Positions 44,390-52,441 of a stretch of 64,000 nt of DNA are shown here, piece by piece. The stretch is from positions 310,001 to 374,000 of the forward strand of contig DATLJD010000008.1 of the NCBI GenBank assembly GCA_035539135.1, in the 5' to 3' direction. The stretch is from JABFWF01 sp035539135 (lineage in GTDB: Bacteria > Pseudomonadota > Gammaproteobacteria > Xanthomonadales > Xanthomonadaceae). The position numbers were made by a program, and so were the translations under genes. The first letter of the stretch is position 1; every line of letters begins with the position of its first letter. The notes below the pieces were generated by a model. That model ran no database searches, was not told where the DNA came from, and saw only the letters and a program-made list of their open reading frames with translations.

Positions 44390-44519
44390 ACCCGTCTTTC
44401 CGCCGCGATCCGTCGAGCTCGCAACGGGCCCGCCATGCGGGACGTGGCAAGGCGATGCGACGACGCATCGCCGCTCGCTTCAATCCGGAAGCACAGCAAC
44501 GGACCGAAAGGAGATTTTG

Positions 44520-44843
44520 ATGGCAACCAACGATCGCAACCAGAACCAGGGTTCCAGTGGCCGCAGCGGCGACATGAGCGTGCGCGAGGCCGGCCAGATG
44601 GGCGGCGAGACCCGCAAGCAGCAGCTGGGGCCGGAGGGCTATTCCGAACTCGGCCACCAGGGCGTGGAGGCGCTGCGCGAGCAGCGCGGCCCGGACGCGA
44701 TGTCGGAGATCGGCCGCGAGGGCGGCGAGACCCGCAAGCAGCAGCTGGGGCCGGAAGGCTATTCCGAACTCGGCCAGAAGGGCGGCCAGCGCGTGAGCGA
44801 ACTGGTCGAGAAGGGCAAGCAGTCGGAAGGCCGCGATTCCTGA
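44520..44843 (+). CDS. KGG/Em-like hydrophilin, three 20-residue repeats (array gene 1)
   Basis: The 107-residue, Cys-free, very hydrophilic protein reads: Gly/Asn/Ser head (1-18), MSVREAGQM, then three consecutive 20-residue units at 28-47, 48-67 and 68-87, and the cap GGQRVSELVEKGKQ. Units 1 and 3 share GGETRKQQLGPEGYSELG, close to the group 1 LEA (Em) motif of plant seeds; unit 2 is degenerate (GVEALREQRGPDAMSEIGRE). Bacterial KGG proteins (e.g. GsiB) are general stress proteins; Em proteins protect during drying. AAAGGAG lies upstream. A protective role is inferred. Confidence 0.85.
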   Translation: MATNDRNQNQGSSGRSGDMSVREAGQMGGETRKQQLGPEGYSELGHQGVEALREQRGPDAMSEIGREGGETRKQQLGPEGYSELGQKGGQRVSELVEKGKQSEGRDS

Positions 44844-44908
44844 TGCCCTGATCCCGATCCCGACGACCGCACCGGCCGCGCCCCCGCGGCCGGTGCCTGG
44901 AGGCAGAC

Positions 44909-45115
44909 ATGACCAGAGGTCTCGGCGGCAATTCCCCCGCAAACGTGCAGTTCTACCTGAAGGGCGTGGAGTACCCGACCAGCAAGCAGGCGCTGATGGA
45001 CTGCGCCCGCCGCAACGACGCACCGGAGGAAGTGATGGACACGATCCAGCGCTTCGACCGCGACGAATACGGCGGCCCGCAGGACGTGATGAAGGCCTAC
45101 GGCGAGATCGAGTAG
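44909..45115 (+). CDS. DUF2795 protein (array gene 2)
   Basis: The 68-residue product MTRGLGGNSPANVQFYLKGV continues EYPTSKQALMDCARRNDAPE and ends VMKAYGEIE. This is the DUF2795 pattern, a small helical domain of unknown function often found beside stress genes. It is not a KGG paralogue, but its GGAGGC ribosome site and place between array genes 1 and 3 suggest common transcription. The gap to gene 3 is 117 bases and GC-rich, with a repeated GCAGGACGCGC; no promoter was seen there. Confidence 0.82.
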   Translation: MTRGLGGNSPANVQFYLKGVEYPTSKQALMDCARRNDAPEEVMDTIQRFDRDEYGGPQDVMKAYGEIE

Positions 45116-45232
45116 CGCCAGCAGCGATCGCCGCGCAGGACGCGCGGCGCGGCCCGCGGACACGGGCCACCCGCCACACCGCGGCGCAGGACGCGCCTCG
45201 CGCGGCACGACCCCCACTGAAAGGAGCACACG

Positions 45233-45430
45233 ATGGCCAGGAACAACGACAGCAGCGGCAGCCGCGGCAACCAGGGCGGCCGCGGCAACCAGGGTAGCGG
45301 TGGCAAGCAGGCATCCGCCAGCGGCGGTGCGCGCAGCCAGGGCAGCGGCAGCATGAGCGTGCGCGAAGCCGGCCACAAGGGCGGCCAGCGCGTGAGCGAA
45401 CTGGTCGAGAAGGGCAAGCAGCGCAGCTAG
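45233..45430 (+). CDS. KGG-type short hydrophilin, no Em unit (array gene 3)
   Basis: 65 residues: a long Gly/Ser/Gln/Asn-rich head (NNDSSGSRGNQGGRGNQGSG), MSVREAGHKGG and the cap GGQRVSELVEKGKQ. It is array gene 1 with all 20-residue units removed. AAAGGAG precedes the ATG. Disordered in prediction by composition; role inferred from the family. Confidence 0.8.
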   Translation: MARNNDSSGSRGNQGGRGNQGSGGKQASASGGARSQGSGSMSVREAGHKGGQRVSELVEKGKQRS

Positions 45431-45488
45431 CGTGCCCGCGCATGCGTCCCGCGCCTGGCGCGGCGTTCCCATTCCCAGGAGATGAGCG

Positions 45489-45743
45489 ATGGCGAACAAC
45501 ACCCGGTCCGGCGGCAACGGCGAGATGAGCGTGCGCGAAGCCGGCCGCAAGGGCGGCGAGGCCCGCCGCGAACAACTCGGTCCCGAGGGCTATTCGCAAC
45601 TCGGCCGCAAGGGGGGCGAAGCGACCGCGGCCGCGCATGGCAGCGGTTTCTACCAGCGGATCGGCCAGAAGGGCGGCGAGATCGGCGGGCAGCGCGTGCG
45701 CGCACTGATCGCGCAGGGCAGGCAGGCCGAAGGCGATTCCTGA
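45489..45743 (+). CDS. KGG/Em-like hydrophilin, two units (array gene 4)
   Basis: 84 residues: short head, MSVREAGRKGG, Em unit GGEARREQLGPEGYSQLG (22-39, unit to 41), then a divergent unit GGEATAAAHGSGFYQRIGQK (42-61), and a changed cap GGQRVRALIAQGRQAEGDS. The second unit is the KGG form (HG-x-x-FY) of the same 20-residue repeat. CCAGGAG lies eight bases before ATG. Confidence 0.83.
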   Translation: MANNTRSGGNGEMSVREAGRKGGEARREQLGPEGYSQLGRKGGEATAAAHGSGFYQRIGQKGGEIGGQRVRALIAQGRQAEGDS

Positions 45744-45778
45744 CGCCGCTGTGCAACCGCAAATGACAGGAGGAAACG

Positions 45779-46006
45779 ATGGCCAACAACAACCGCGACA
45801 ACCAGAACCGCGGCGGCAGCCGCGACCAGTCCGGCGGCATGAGCGTGCGCGAGGCCGGCCAGCGCGGCGGCGAGGCGACCTCCGCGTCGCACGGCCGCGA
45901 GTTCTACGAACAGATCGGCCAGCAGGGCGGCGAGAAGGGCGGCCAGCGCGTCAGCGAGCTGATCGAGAAAGGCAAACAGGCCGAAGGCGGCCGCAACGAC
46001 CGCTAG
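45779..46006 (+). CDS. KGG-type hydrophilin, one unit (array gene 5)
   Basis: 75 residues: Asn/Arg/Gly head, MSVREAGQRGG, one unit GGEATSASHGREFYEQIGQQ (30-49), spacer GGEKG, cap GGQRVSELIEKGKQAEGG. Its unit matches the second one of gene 4, linking the Em and KGG forms. CAGGAGG lies seven bases before the ATG, and gene 6 follows after ten bases. Confidence 0.83.
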   Translation: MANNNRDNQNRGGSRDQSGGMSVREAGQRGGEATSASHGREFYEQIGQQGGEKGGQRVSELIEKGKQAEGGRNDR

Positions 46007-46016
46007 GAGGACCGCA

Positions 46017-46199
46017 ATGGCCAACAACAACCGCAACGACGATGACCGCCGCAACCGCGGCAGCCAGGAAGGCGACGGCAGCATGAGCGTGCGCGAGGCC
46101 GGCCAGAAGGGCGGCGAGAAGGGCGGCCAGCGCGTCCGCGAACTTGTCGAGGAAGGCAAGCAGGCCGAAGGCGGCAACCGCAGGGACGACAACCGCTGA
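46017..46199 (+). CDS. KGG-type short hydrophilin (array gene 6)
   Basis: 60 residues: charged head NNNRNDDDRRNRGSQEGDG, MSVREAGQKGGEKGG, cap QRVRELVEEGKQAEGG and a basic-acidic tail. No 20-residue unit. TAGGAGG of its ribosome site includes the stop codon of gene 5, so the two are tightly coupled. Confidence 0.8.
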   Translation: MANNNRNDDDRRNRGSQEGDGSMSVREAGQKGGEKGGQRVRELVEEGKQAEGGNRRDDNR

Positions 46200-46226
46200 A
46201 CCGGGTTCCGGTTCCAGGAGGATTCC

Positions 46227-46427
46227 ATGCCCACGGGCAAGAACAAGCAGAGCGAAAGCAAACGCGGCGGCAGCCGCAGCAACGACGACAGCAGCACCCG
46301 TAACGCCGGCGGCCGCGAAGGCGGCATGAGCGTGCGCGAGGCCGGCCGGATGGGCGGCCAGCGCGAGCGCGAGCTGGTGCAGCAGGGCAAGCAGTCCGAG
46401 CGCGGAGGCAGCGATCGCAATCGCTGA
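46227..46427 (+). CDS. KGG-type short hydrophilin (array gene 7)
   Basis: 66 residues with a Lys/Ser/Arg-rich head (TGKNKQSESKRGGSRSNDDS), MSVREAGRMGG and the most divergent cap, GGQRERELVQQGKQSERGG. No 20-residue unit. CCAGGAGG lies seven bases upstream of the ATG. The higher Lys/Arg content of the head could favour nucleic-acid binding, which is a guess. Confidence 0.8.
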   Translation: MPTGKNKQSESKRGGSRSNDDSSTRNAGGREGGMSVREAGRMGGQRERELVQQGKQSERGGSDRNR

Positions 46428-46466
46428 CCGCGTTTCGATTCCACCCCACAGACAGGAGGCAAGACC

Positions 46467-46760
46467 ATGGCCAACAACAACCAGGGCAACCAGGGCAATC
46501 AGGGCGGCTCCGGCCGCAGCGCAAGCGGCAGCGGCGGCGACATGAGCGTGCGCGAGGCCGGCCAGATGGGCGGCGAGGCGCGCAAGGAGCAACTCGGGCC
46601 GGAGGGCTATTCCGAGCTCGGAAAGATGGGCGGCGAAGCCCGCAAGCAGCAGCTCGGGCCGGAGGGCTATTCCGAACTCGGCCAGAAGGGCGGTCAGCGG
46701 GTGAGCGAGCTGGTCGAGAAGGGCAAGCAGGCCGAGGGCGGTTCCTCCTCGGACCGCTGA
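46467..46760 (+). CDS. KGG/Em-like hydrophilin, two Em units (array gene 8)
   Basis: 97 residues: head with NQGNQGNQGG, MSVREAGQM, two Em units at 35-54 and 55-74 (GGEARKEQLGPEGYSELGKM, GGEARKQQLGPEGYSELGQK), and cap GGQRVSELVEKGKQAEGG. At DNA level units and cap (46569-46730) are nearly those of gene 1 (44601-44823), pointing to recent duplication or gene conversion. ACAGGAGG upstream. Closed by the hairpin at 46824. Confidence 0.85.
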   Translation: MANNNQGNQGNQGGSGRSASGSGGDMSVREAGQMGGEARKEQLGPEGYSELGKMGGEARKQQLGPEGYSELGQKGGQRVSELVEKGKQAEGGSSSDR

Positions 46761-46823
46761 GCGCCGGCTTCCGCGCCATCACGGGCCTGATCGCGAACGC
46801 GATGCCGGGGACCGCGGCGCGGG

Positions 46824-46855
46824 CGGGAAAGGCGGAGCTCCGGCTCCGCCTTTCC
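46824..46855. terminator. 14-bp perfect hairpin, bidirectional terminator
   Basis: GGGAAAGGCGGAGC (46824-46837), loop TCCG, GCTCCGCCTTTCCC (46842-46855). It stands between the array and the convergent zapE gene and can end both transcripts. Confidence 0.85.
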
Positions 46856-46867
46856 CTTGTCCGGCTT

Positions 46868-47998
46868 TCAGCCGCGATGCTCCAGCGCGAGGTAATCGGC
46901 CGATTGCATCTCGATCAGCCGCGACGCGGTGCGCTCGAACGCGCCCGCCAGCCGCTCGCCGGCGTACAGCAGCGGCGGCGGCGCGTCGGCGGTGCAGACG
47001 AGGTTGACGTGGCGGTCGTACAGCTCGTCGACCAGGTGCACGAAGCGGCGCGCGGCGTTGTCGCGTTGCGCGTCCAGGCGCGGGATGGCCCCGAGCAGCA
47101 CGGTGTGGAACTCGCGCGCGAGCTCGATGTAGTCGCCGCCGCCGCGCGGGCCTTCGCACAGCGCGTCGAAGTCGAACCAGGCGATGCCTTCGGCCAGCGC
47201 GCGCACCGCGATCGCGCGGCCGTCGATCACCAACGGCGGCGGCAGCGGCGCGCAGCCGGCGGACAGTTCGCGCCAGCGCGTCGCCAGCCACGCGTCGGAT
47301 TGCGCGTCCAGCGGCGCGCGGTAGACCGGTGAGCGGGTCAGCGTGCGCAGCCGATAGTCCTGCGGGCTGTCCAGGTGCAGCACCGTGCAGTGCCGTTCGA
47401 GCAACCCGATCGCCGGCAGGAAGCGCGCGCGCTGCAGGCCACCGGCATACAGATTCGCCGGCGCGGTGTTGGAGCTGGTGACCAGCACGACGCCCTCGGC
47501 GAACAGGCGTTGCAGCAGGCGTGCGAGCAGCATCGCGTCGCCGATGTCGCTGACGAAGAACTCGTCCAGCACCAGCACCCGCAGGCGCGCGCCCCACTCG
47601 CGGGCAATGGTCGCGAGCGGATCGCGCTCGCCGGCGTGCGCGCGCAGCCGCGCGTGGACCTCGCGCATGAAGCGGTGGAAGTGGGTGCGCCGCTTGCCGC
47701 CCGCCCCATTCGCGTCGCCGTCGGCGGCCGGCAGCGGCAGGCCGTCGTAGAACAGATCGATGAGGAAGGTCTTGCCGCGGCCCACGCCGCCCCACAGGTA
47801 CAGCCCGCGCGGTGGGGGCGCGGCGCGGCCGAACACCCGCGCCAGCAGGCCCGCGCGCGCGGGCGCATCGAGCAGCGCGGCGTGGATGCGGTCGAGCTCC
47901 TTCAATGCGGCCTGCTGCGCGGCGTCGTCCTGCCAGTCGCCGCGGGCGACGCCGGCGGCGTAGGCCCGCGACGGAAGCACGCCGATGTCCGCGCTCAT
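46868..47998 (-). CDS. zapE: Cell division ATPase ZapE (AFG1 family)
   Basis: The 376-residue protein has the AFG1 P-loop GGVGRGKTFLIDLFYD, the HFHRFMREVHARL segment, Walker B LVLDEFFVSDIGDAMLLARL and SSNTAPANLYAGGLQRARFL. ZapE associates with the Z-ring and lowers FtsZ polymer stability under stress. Length fits. Its ATG overlaps the stop of the hydrolase gene upstream (ATGA), so the two form an operon. Confidence 0.93.
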   Translation of the reverse strand: MSADIGVLPSRAYAAGVARGDWQDDAAQQAALKELDRIHAALLDAPARAGLLARVFGRAAPPPRGLYLWGGVGRGKTFLIDLFYDGLPLPAADGDANGAGGKRRTHFHRFMREVHARLRAHAGERDPLATIAREWGARLRVLVLDEFFVSDIGDAMLLARLLQRLFAEGVVLVTSSNTAPANLYAGGLQRARFLPAIGLLERHCTVLHLDSPQDYRLRTLTRSPVYRAPLDAQSDAWLATRWRELSAGCAPLPPPLVIDGRAIAVRALAEGIAWFDFDALCEGPRGGGDYIELAREFHTVLLGAIPRLDAQRDNAARRFVHLVDELYDRHVNLVCTADAPPPLLYAGERLAGAFERTASRLIEMQSADYLALEHRG

Positions 47999-48669
47999 GC
48001 GGTCGCGGGCAGCCAGGGCTTGACGCTGTGCTTGATCGCGCCGCGCAGGTCCATCAGCTTGCGGTGGAAGAAGTGGCTGGTGTCGGGCATGCGCACCACC
48101 AGCGGCGGCTGCGACAGCGACTCCACCCACGCGAATACCGCCTGCGGGTCGACGATCTCGTCGGCCTCGCCCTGGACCACCAGCCACGGGCACTGCGGCG
48201 GCCGCACCTGGTCGAAATCCCAGCTGCGCGCGACCGGCGGCGCGATCGAGATCAGGGCCGCCGGATCGAGCTCGGCGGCCGCGCGCAGCGAGACGTAGGC
48301 GCCGAAGCTGAAGCCGGCCAGCCACAGCGCGGTGCCCGGCCGCTGCGCGCGCACCCAGGCGGCGACCGCGCGCAGGTCATCGACTTCGCCGGCGCCCTCG
48401 TCGAAGCGGCCCTCGGACTTGCCGGTGCCGCGGAAGTTGAAGCGCACCGTGTCCAGCCCGAGCTCGCGCAGCGCGCGCGCGGCGATGGTGACCACCTTGT
48501 TGTGCATGGTCCCGCCCTCGGTCGGCAGCGGGTGGCAGACGATCGCCACCGCCGGCCGCGGCGGGCATTCGCCCGGGTCGACCGCGACCTCGAGCGCACC
48601 GGCCGGCCCCGGCAGCAGGAAGGTCGCCGCTTCCTGCGGAAACGGCGGAGCGGGCGTGGTGGAGGTCAT
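47995..48669 (-). CDS. Alpha/beta hydrolase (CocE/YjfP-like, dienelactone-type)
   Basis: The 224-residue protein has AIVCHPLPTEGGTMHNKVVT, FNFRGTGKSEGRFDEG, nucleophile elbow GFSFGAYVS, VQGEADEIVDP and the catalytic His in MPDTSHFFHRKL. It belongs to the group of small cytosolic hydrolases related to COG2945 (HG-x-LP...RGTG). Substrate unknown. Start 48669 preferred over 48678. Coupled to zapE. Confidence 0.87.
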   Translation of the reverse strand: MTSTTPAPPFPQEAATFLLPGPAGALEVAVDPGECPPRPAVAIVCHPLPTEGGTMHNKVVTIAARALRELGLDTVRFNFRGTGKSEGRFDEGAGEVDDLRAVAAWVRAQRPGTALWLAGFSFGAYVSLRAAAELDPAALISIAPPVARSWDFDQVRPPQCPWLVVQGEADEIVDPQAVFAWVESLSQPPLVVRMPDTSHFFHRKLMDLRGAIKHSVKPWLPATA

Positions 48670-48728
48670 CGCGCGCATGATACCGGGCCGTGCGCGAGGC
48701 CCGGGAGAACCGGCGCCGGAAACGCAGA

Positions 48729-48748
48729 ACGCCGCCTTGCGGCGGCGT
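48729..48748. terminator. Hairpin terminator after cytochrome c5 gene
   Basis: ACGCCGCC-TTGC-GGCGGCGT forms an 8-bp stem 25 bases beyond the cytochrome stop (minus strand). No long T-run follows, so strength is uncertain. Confidence 0.5.
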
Positions 48749-48772
48749 CTCGCGGAACGCGGTGGGCGCGGC

Positions 48773-49288
48773 CTACTTGAGGTTGGCCAGCATCCAGTCG
48801 ACGGTGGCCTTGACCTGCTCGTCGGTCAGCGCCGGGTTGCCGCCCTTGGCCGGCATCACGCCGGTGCTGCCGGTGAAGCCCTCGATCGCGTGCTTGTACA
48901 GGGTGTCCTTGCCCTGCGCGATGCGCGCGCCCCAGTGCGCCTGGTCGAGGGTCGGCGCGCCGCCGGCGCCGGAGGTGTGGCAGCCGGTGCACAGGTTGCC
49001 GAAGATCACCGAACCGTCGGTGGTGCCGCCGTAGGCGACCTGGGAAGCGGCCGCGGCCTGCGCGGCGGCCTGGGCCGCGGCCTGCGCGGCGGCGCCGGTG
49101 GCGCCCGCGTAGACCGCGCCGGCGGGCGCGATCCGCGCCTCGGTCCGGGCTTCCGCCTGTGGCGAGACTTCCGCCGGAATCTGCGCGTGGATCAGCAGCG
49201 CCAGCCCGATCAGGCCGACCGAGACGACCACCAGGAAGCCGATCACCAGCGAGAATTTCTTGAGGAAGTCGAGGTCGTAGTTGCGCAC
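48773..49288 (-). CDS. Membrane-anchored cytochrome c5-type protein
   Basis: The 171-residue protein starts at GTG 49288. A membrane helix (about 13-33) anchors it; a low-complexity Ala/Gln linker (AAAQAAAQAAAQAAAA) leads to a class I cytochrome domain with haem site CTGCH (100-104) and GVMPAKGGNP giving the axial Met. It would shuttle electrons in the periplasm to a terminal oxidase or reductase. Family members pair with many partners, none in view here. Confidence 0.9.
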   Translation of the reverse strand: MRNYDLDFLKKFSLVIGFLVVVSVGLIGLALLIHAQIPAEVSPQAEARTEARIAPAGAVYAGATGAAAQAAAQAAAQAAAASQVAYGGTTDGSVIFGNLCTGCHTSGAGGAPTLDQAHWGARIAQGKDTLYKHAIEGFTGSTGVMPAKGGNPALTDEQVKATVDWMLANLK

Positions 49289-49493
49289 GATGGTCCCAGC
49301 GCGGCAATCCGCGGTCAGCCAGTCAGCCTGAAATTATTCCAGAAGCGGCGGGGCGGCGCGAGTTGGGGGGTTCCGGCGCGCGGCGCGCGGCCCTGCCGGG
49401 CACCCGGGAAGCCAGCGGCTGCGCGCCTTGCCCATCGTCGCGGCCGGTCCGGATCGCTGGCGCTCGCGATGGGCGGATGGCGCCCAACCCGTC

Positions 49494-50978
49494 TCAGGCC
49501 TCGACCGGATCCTCGTCGTCCTCGTGCGCGGCGGCCTCGGCCAGCAGGCCGGCCGGCAGCGCCTTGGTCGGCTTCACCCCCAGCGCGCGCAGCTGCTGGG
49601 CCTTGCCGAGCACGCCGCGGCGGCCGGCCAGGCGGGTGCGCGCCGCGTCCAGGCTGTGCTGGGCCTGCTGCAGGCGCTGGCCGAGCTTCTCCAGTTCCTC
49701 GGCGAAGCCGCACAGCCGGTCGTACAGCTCGCCGCCGGCGCGCGCGATCTCCTGCGCGTTGCGGTTCTGCGCTTCCTGCCGCCACAGGTGGGCGACCGTG
49801 CGCAGCACGAACATCAGGGTCGACGGGCTGACCAGCAGCACGTTGCGCTCCCAGGCCTCGCGGAACAGGTCCCGGTCGTGGGTCACGGCGAGCATGAAGG
49901 CGGGTTCGACCGGCACGAACATCAGCACGAAGTCGAGCGTGCGCAGCTGGTACAGGCTCTGGTAGTTCTTCGCCGAGAGGCCCTTGATGTGCGCGCGCAC
50001 CGACGCCAGGTGGCGCGACAGCGCGGCGTTGCGCTGGGCCTCGTCCTCGAGGGTGCAGTACTCCTCGTAGGCGACCAGCGACATCTTGGCGTCGATCACC
50101 AGGCTGCGTTCCTCCGGCAGCGCGATCACCACGTCCGGCTGCAGCCGGCGGCCGTCCTCCTGCGCGTGCGATTCCTGGGTGCGGTACTCGTGGTCCTTGC
50201 GCAGGCCGCTGGCCTCGAGCACGCGCTCGAGCACCAGTTCGCCCCAGTTGCCCTGCGCCTTGTTCGAGCCCTTGAGCGCGCTGGTCAGCGCCTTGGCGTC
50301 GTCGCTGAGCGCCTGGTTGAGCTGCAGCAGCTGGCGCACCTGCTCGGCCAGCGCCGAGCGGTCCTTGCCTTCCTTGACGTAGACGTCCTCGACCTTGGCC
50401 TGGAAGTCGGTCAGCTTTTGCCGCAGCGGATCGAGCAGGCTGCCGAGCTTGGCCTGGCTCTGCTCGTCGAAGCGGCGCCCCTTCTCCTCGAGGATCTCGT
50501 TGGCGAGGTTGCGGAACTGGTCGCCGAGCGCCTGCTTGGCTTCCTCGATGAAGGCGAGCTTCTCGGCGAACTGAGCGCGCTCGGCCTCGCTGCGCGCGCG
50601 CAGCGAGGCCAACTGGTCCTGGCTGTCGGCCAGCGCGCGTTCGAGCTCGGCCGCGCGCGCCTCCAGCGGCGCGACCCGCGCCGCGCGCTCGGCCAGCTGC
50701 GCGCGCTCGTCGCGGACCTGCTCGAGCGCGCCGCGCCACTGTTCGACCTCGCCCTGCAGGGCGTCGGCGCGGGCCTGCAGGCGGTCGCGTTCCCCGGCCT
50801 GCAGGCGCGCCGCCTCGCGCGCGGTGGCCAGGTCGACCGCGCCTTCGGTGCGCGCCCGTTCCAGCGCGGCCGCGTGGCGGGCGCGCAGCAGCAGGGCGGC
50901 CAGGGCTCCGCCCGCGGCGAGGCCGGCGAGCGCGGCCACGAGGATGAACAGCGGGGACGTGAATAGCGGAGCGGACAT
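49494..50978 (-). CDS. rmuC: DNA recombination protein RmuC
   Basis: The 494-residue protein has an N-terminal membrane helix (about 8-31), a long coiled coil (35-200), and the conserved RmuC domain: NWGELVLERVLEASGLRKDH, RRLQPDVVIALPEERSLVID, AKMSLVAYEEY and LDFVLMFVPVEPAFMLAV. That domain resembles a PD-(D/E)XK nuclease. RmuC limits inversion and other rearrangement at short inverted repeats. Start 50978 is chosen by the helix. Confidence 0.94.
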   Translation of the reverse strand: MSAPLFTSPLFILVAALAGLAAGGALAALLLRARHAAALERARTEGAVDLATAREAARLQAGERDRLQARADALQGEVEQWRGALEQVRDERAQLAERAARVAPLEARAAELERALADSQDQLASLRARSEAERAQFAEKLAFIEEAKQALGDQFRNLANEILEEKGRRFDEQSQAKLGSLLDPLRQKLTDFQAKVEDVYVKEGKDRSALAEQVRQLLQLNQALSDDAKALTSALKGSNKAQGNWGELVLERVLEASGLRKDHEYRTQESHAQEDGRRLQPDVVIALPEERSLVIDAKMSLVAYEEYCTLEDEAQRNAALSRHLASVRAHIKGLSAKNYQSLYQLRTLDFVLMFVPVEPAFMLAVTHDRDLFREAWERNVLLVSPSTLMFVLRTVAHLWRQEAQNRNAQEIARAGGELYDRLCGFAEELEKLGQRLQQAQHSLDAARTRLAGRRGVLGKAQQLRALGVKPTKALPAGLLAEAAAHEDDEDPVEA

Positions 50979-51217
50979 AGGGGGTTCCAGGCGACGGCCG
51001 GGTTGCGGCCGCATCGGCACGGCGAAGGCCATGATTGCAGAAGCGGGTCTCCGCATCTGCGACCGGCGTGACCGGCGCGGTCTTCACGCGCGGTGACGGC
51101 GCCGATCGGCCGCCCGCGCGCGTGGCGGCGCGCGTTAGCATGCGGTCGTTGCCAGCGCCGGTTCACGTGCCGATGGCCAACATGGGCACGATGCGCGGGC
51201 AGCGCAGGGTGAGGTCG

Positions 51218-52387
51218 ATGGCGAGAACGTGGTGGTGGTCGGGATTGTTGTGCCTGCTGGCGCTGGGCTGCCAGCGCGAGCCGCCCGTGCCCGCGGTCAC
51301 CCTCGCCGACCAGAGCGCGCCGCGTCCGCCGCCGGTCGAACGTCCGGCCCCGCCGCCGGCCGATTACCTGTCCGGCACCCACTGGCCGAAGGCGCGGCTG
51401 CGGGGTGGCGATGCCTGGATCAGCTGCGGCTTCGACTACGAGCAGGACGGCGACGGCCGCCGGGTCGGCTCGCTCGAGTTCCTGGCGCTGGCCGATGCCG
51501 TCCGCCCCTGCCAGGACACCGGCGTCGTGCGCCTGCGCTACCACGGCAAGATCGATGCCGGCTTCACCGCGGTGGTCGAGCGCGTGGCCGCGCTCGCCGA
51601 CCGGATGGACCTGCATCGCCGCATCCTCGATCTCGATTCGGCCGGCGGCCAGGTCGAAGAGGCGTTGCGCGCGGGCGACGCGATCGCCGGCGGCCACTGG
51701 GCGATCTGGGTGCGCAGCGACTCGGTCTGCCACAGCGCCTGCGTGCTGGTGCTGGCGGCCGGCGACACCCGCTCGATCGCCGGTCCGGTCGGCATCCACC
51801 GCCTGATCCGCGACCGCTCCAGGGCGACCACCCGCGCCGAGCTCAGCGCCGAACTCGCCGACGTCACCCAACAGGTGCGCGAATACCTCGCGCGCAACGG
51901 CGTCGCGGTCGCGCTCGCCGACCAGATGATGACCATCCCCAACCGCAAGCTGCGGGTGCTCAGCGAAGCGGAACTCGACGAATACGGCCTGTCCGGCACC
52001 AACGCGGTGCAGGACGACCTCGACCGCATCACCCTCGGCCGCCGCTGCGGCGAGGACACGGTGCTGCGCCGCGACGCCTTCATGCGCGCGTTCGACGCGC
52101 AGTGCATGGAGCCCGGCGAGGCCTTCGGCGCGATGGAGGACTGCGGCCGCAGCCTCGAGAAGGAGTTCGGCTTCCCCGATGCGCAGTGCCCCGGGCAGAG
52201 CCCGATGGACGACTACGCGCTGCGCATGGGCAACGCGCTGCCGATCCCGTTGCCCGCGCCGCCGCCCGAAGAGCCAGCCGCCGCCGACGCCGCAACCGGC
52301 GCGGACCCGAAGGCCGGCACCGCCGCGGGCACCGATGCGGAACCGAAGCCGAAGGTGGCGCAGGCGCAGCGCGCAGCGAAGCGCTGA
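51218..52387 (+). CDS. Lipoprotein with ClpP-like serine-protease fold (COG3904-like)
   Basis: The 389-residue protein starts at ATG 51218 (GGGTGAGG upstream); WWWSGLLCLLALGC ends in a lipobox. After a Pro-rich spacer and a Cys-containing segment, a ClpP/crotonase-type core follows: RILDLDSAGGQVEEALRAGD, SVCHSACVLVLAAGDTRSIA (nucleophile-like Ser-Ala motif) and VGIHRL. A Cys-rich helical part (RRCGEDTVL, CMEPGEAF, DCGRSLEKEF, AQCPGQSP) and an Ala/Lys tail end it. Probably a periplasmic protease-like protein; activity not proven. Confidence 0.78.
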   Translation: MARTWWWSGLLCLLALGCQREPPVPAVTLADQSAPRPPPVERPAPPPADYLSGTHWPKARLRGGDAWISCGFDYEQDGDGRRVGSLEFLALADAVRPCQDTGVVRLRYHGKIDAGFTAVVERVAALADRMDLHRRILDLDSAGGQVEEALRAGDAIAGGHWAIWVRSDSVCHSACVLVLAAGDTRSIAGPVGIHRLIRDRSRATTRAELSAELADVTQQVREYLARNGVAVALADQMMTIPNRKLRVLSEAELDEYGLSGTNAVQDDLDRITLGRRCGEDTVLRRDAFMRAFDAQCMEPGEAFGAMEDCGRSLEKEFGFPDAQCPGQSPMDDYALRMGNALPIPLPAPPPEEPAAADAATGADPKAGTAAGTDAEPKPKVAQAQRAAKR

Positions 52388-52441
52388 GCGCTCAGTCAGC
52401 GACGGCGCTCCGATCCAGCAACGCGGTCATCGCCGGGGCGG

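Larger units (their letters stand above)
44029..44519. other. 491-base control region upstream of the stress-protein array
   Basis: No gene is supported. The stretch 44270-44345 alternates purine and pyrimidine almost without break and holds two palindromes with identical 8-base arms; the sigma-54 promoter follows. GGCGTCG-ATCG-CGACGCC at 44241-44258 is a further dyad. The leader from the predicted start to the first ATG is about 120 bases. Confidence 0.6.

Noticed and set aside
44520..46760. Regularly repeated DNA that might be taken for a CRISPR-like or satellite array
   Set aside because: The repeats are 60-base, in frame, protein-coding units inside separate genes, with no spacer structure.
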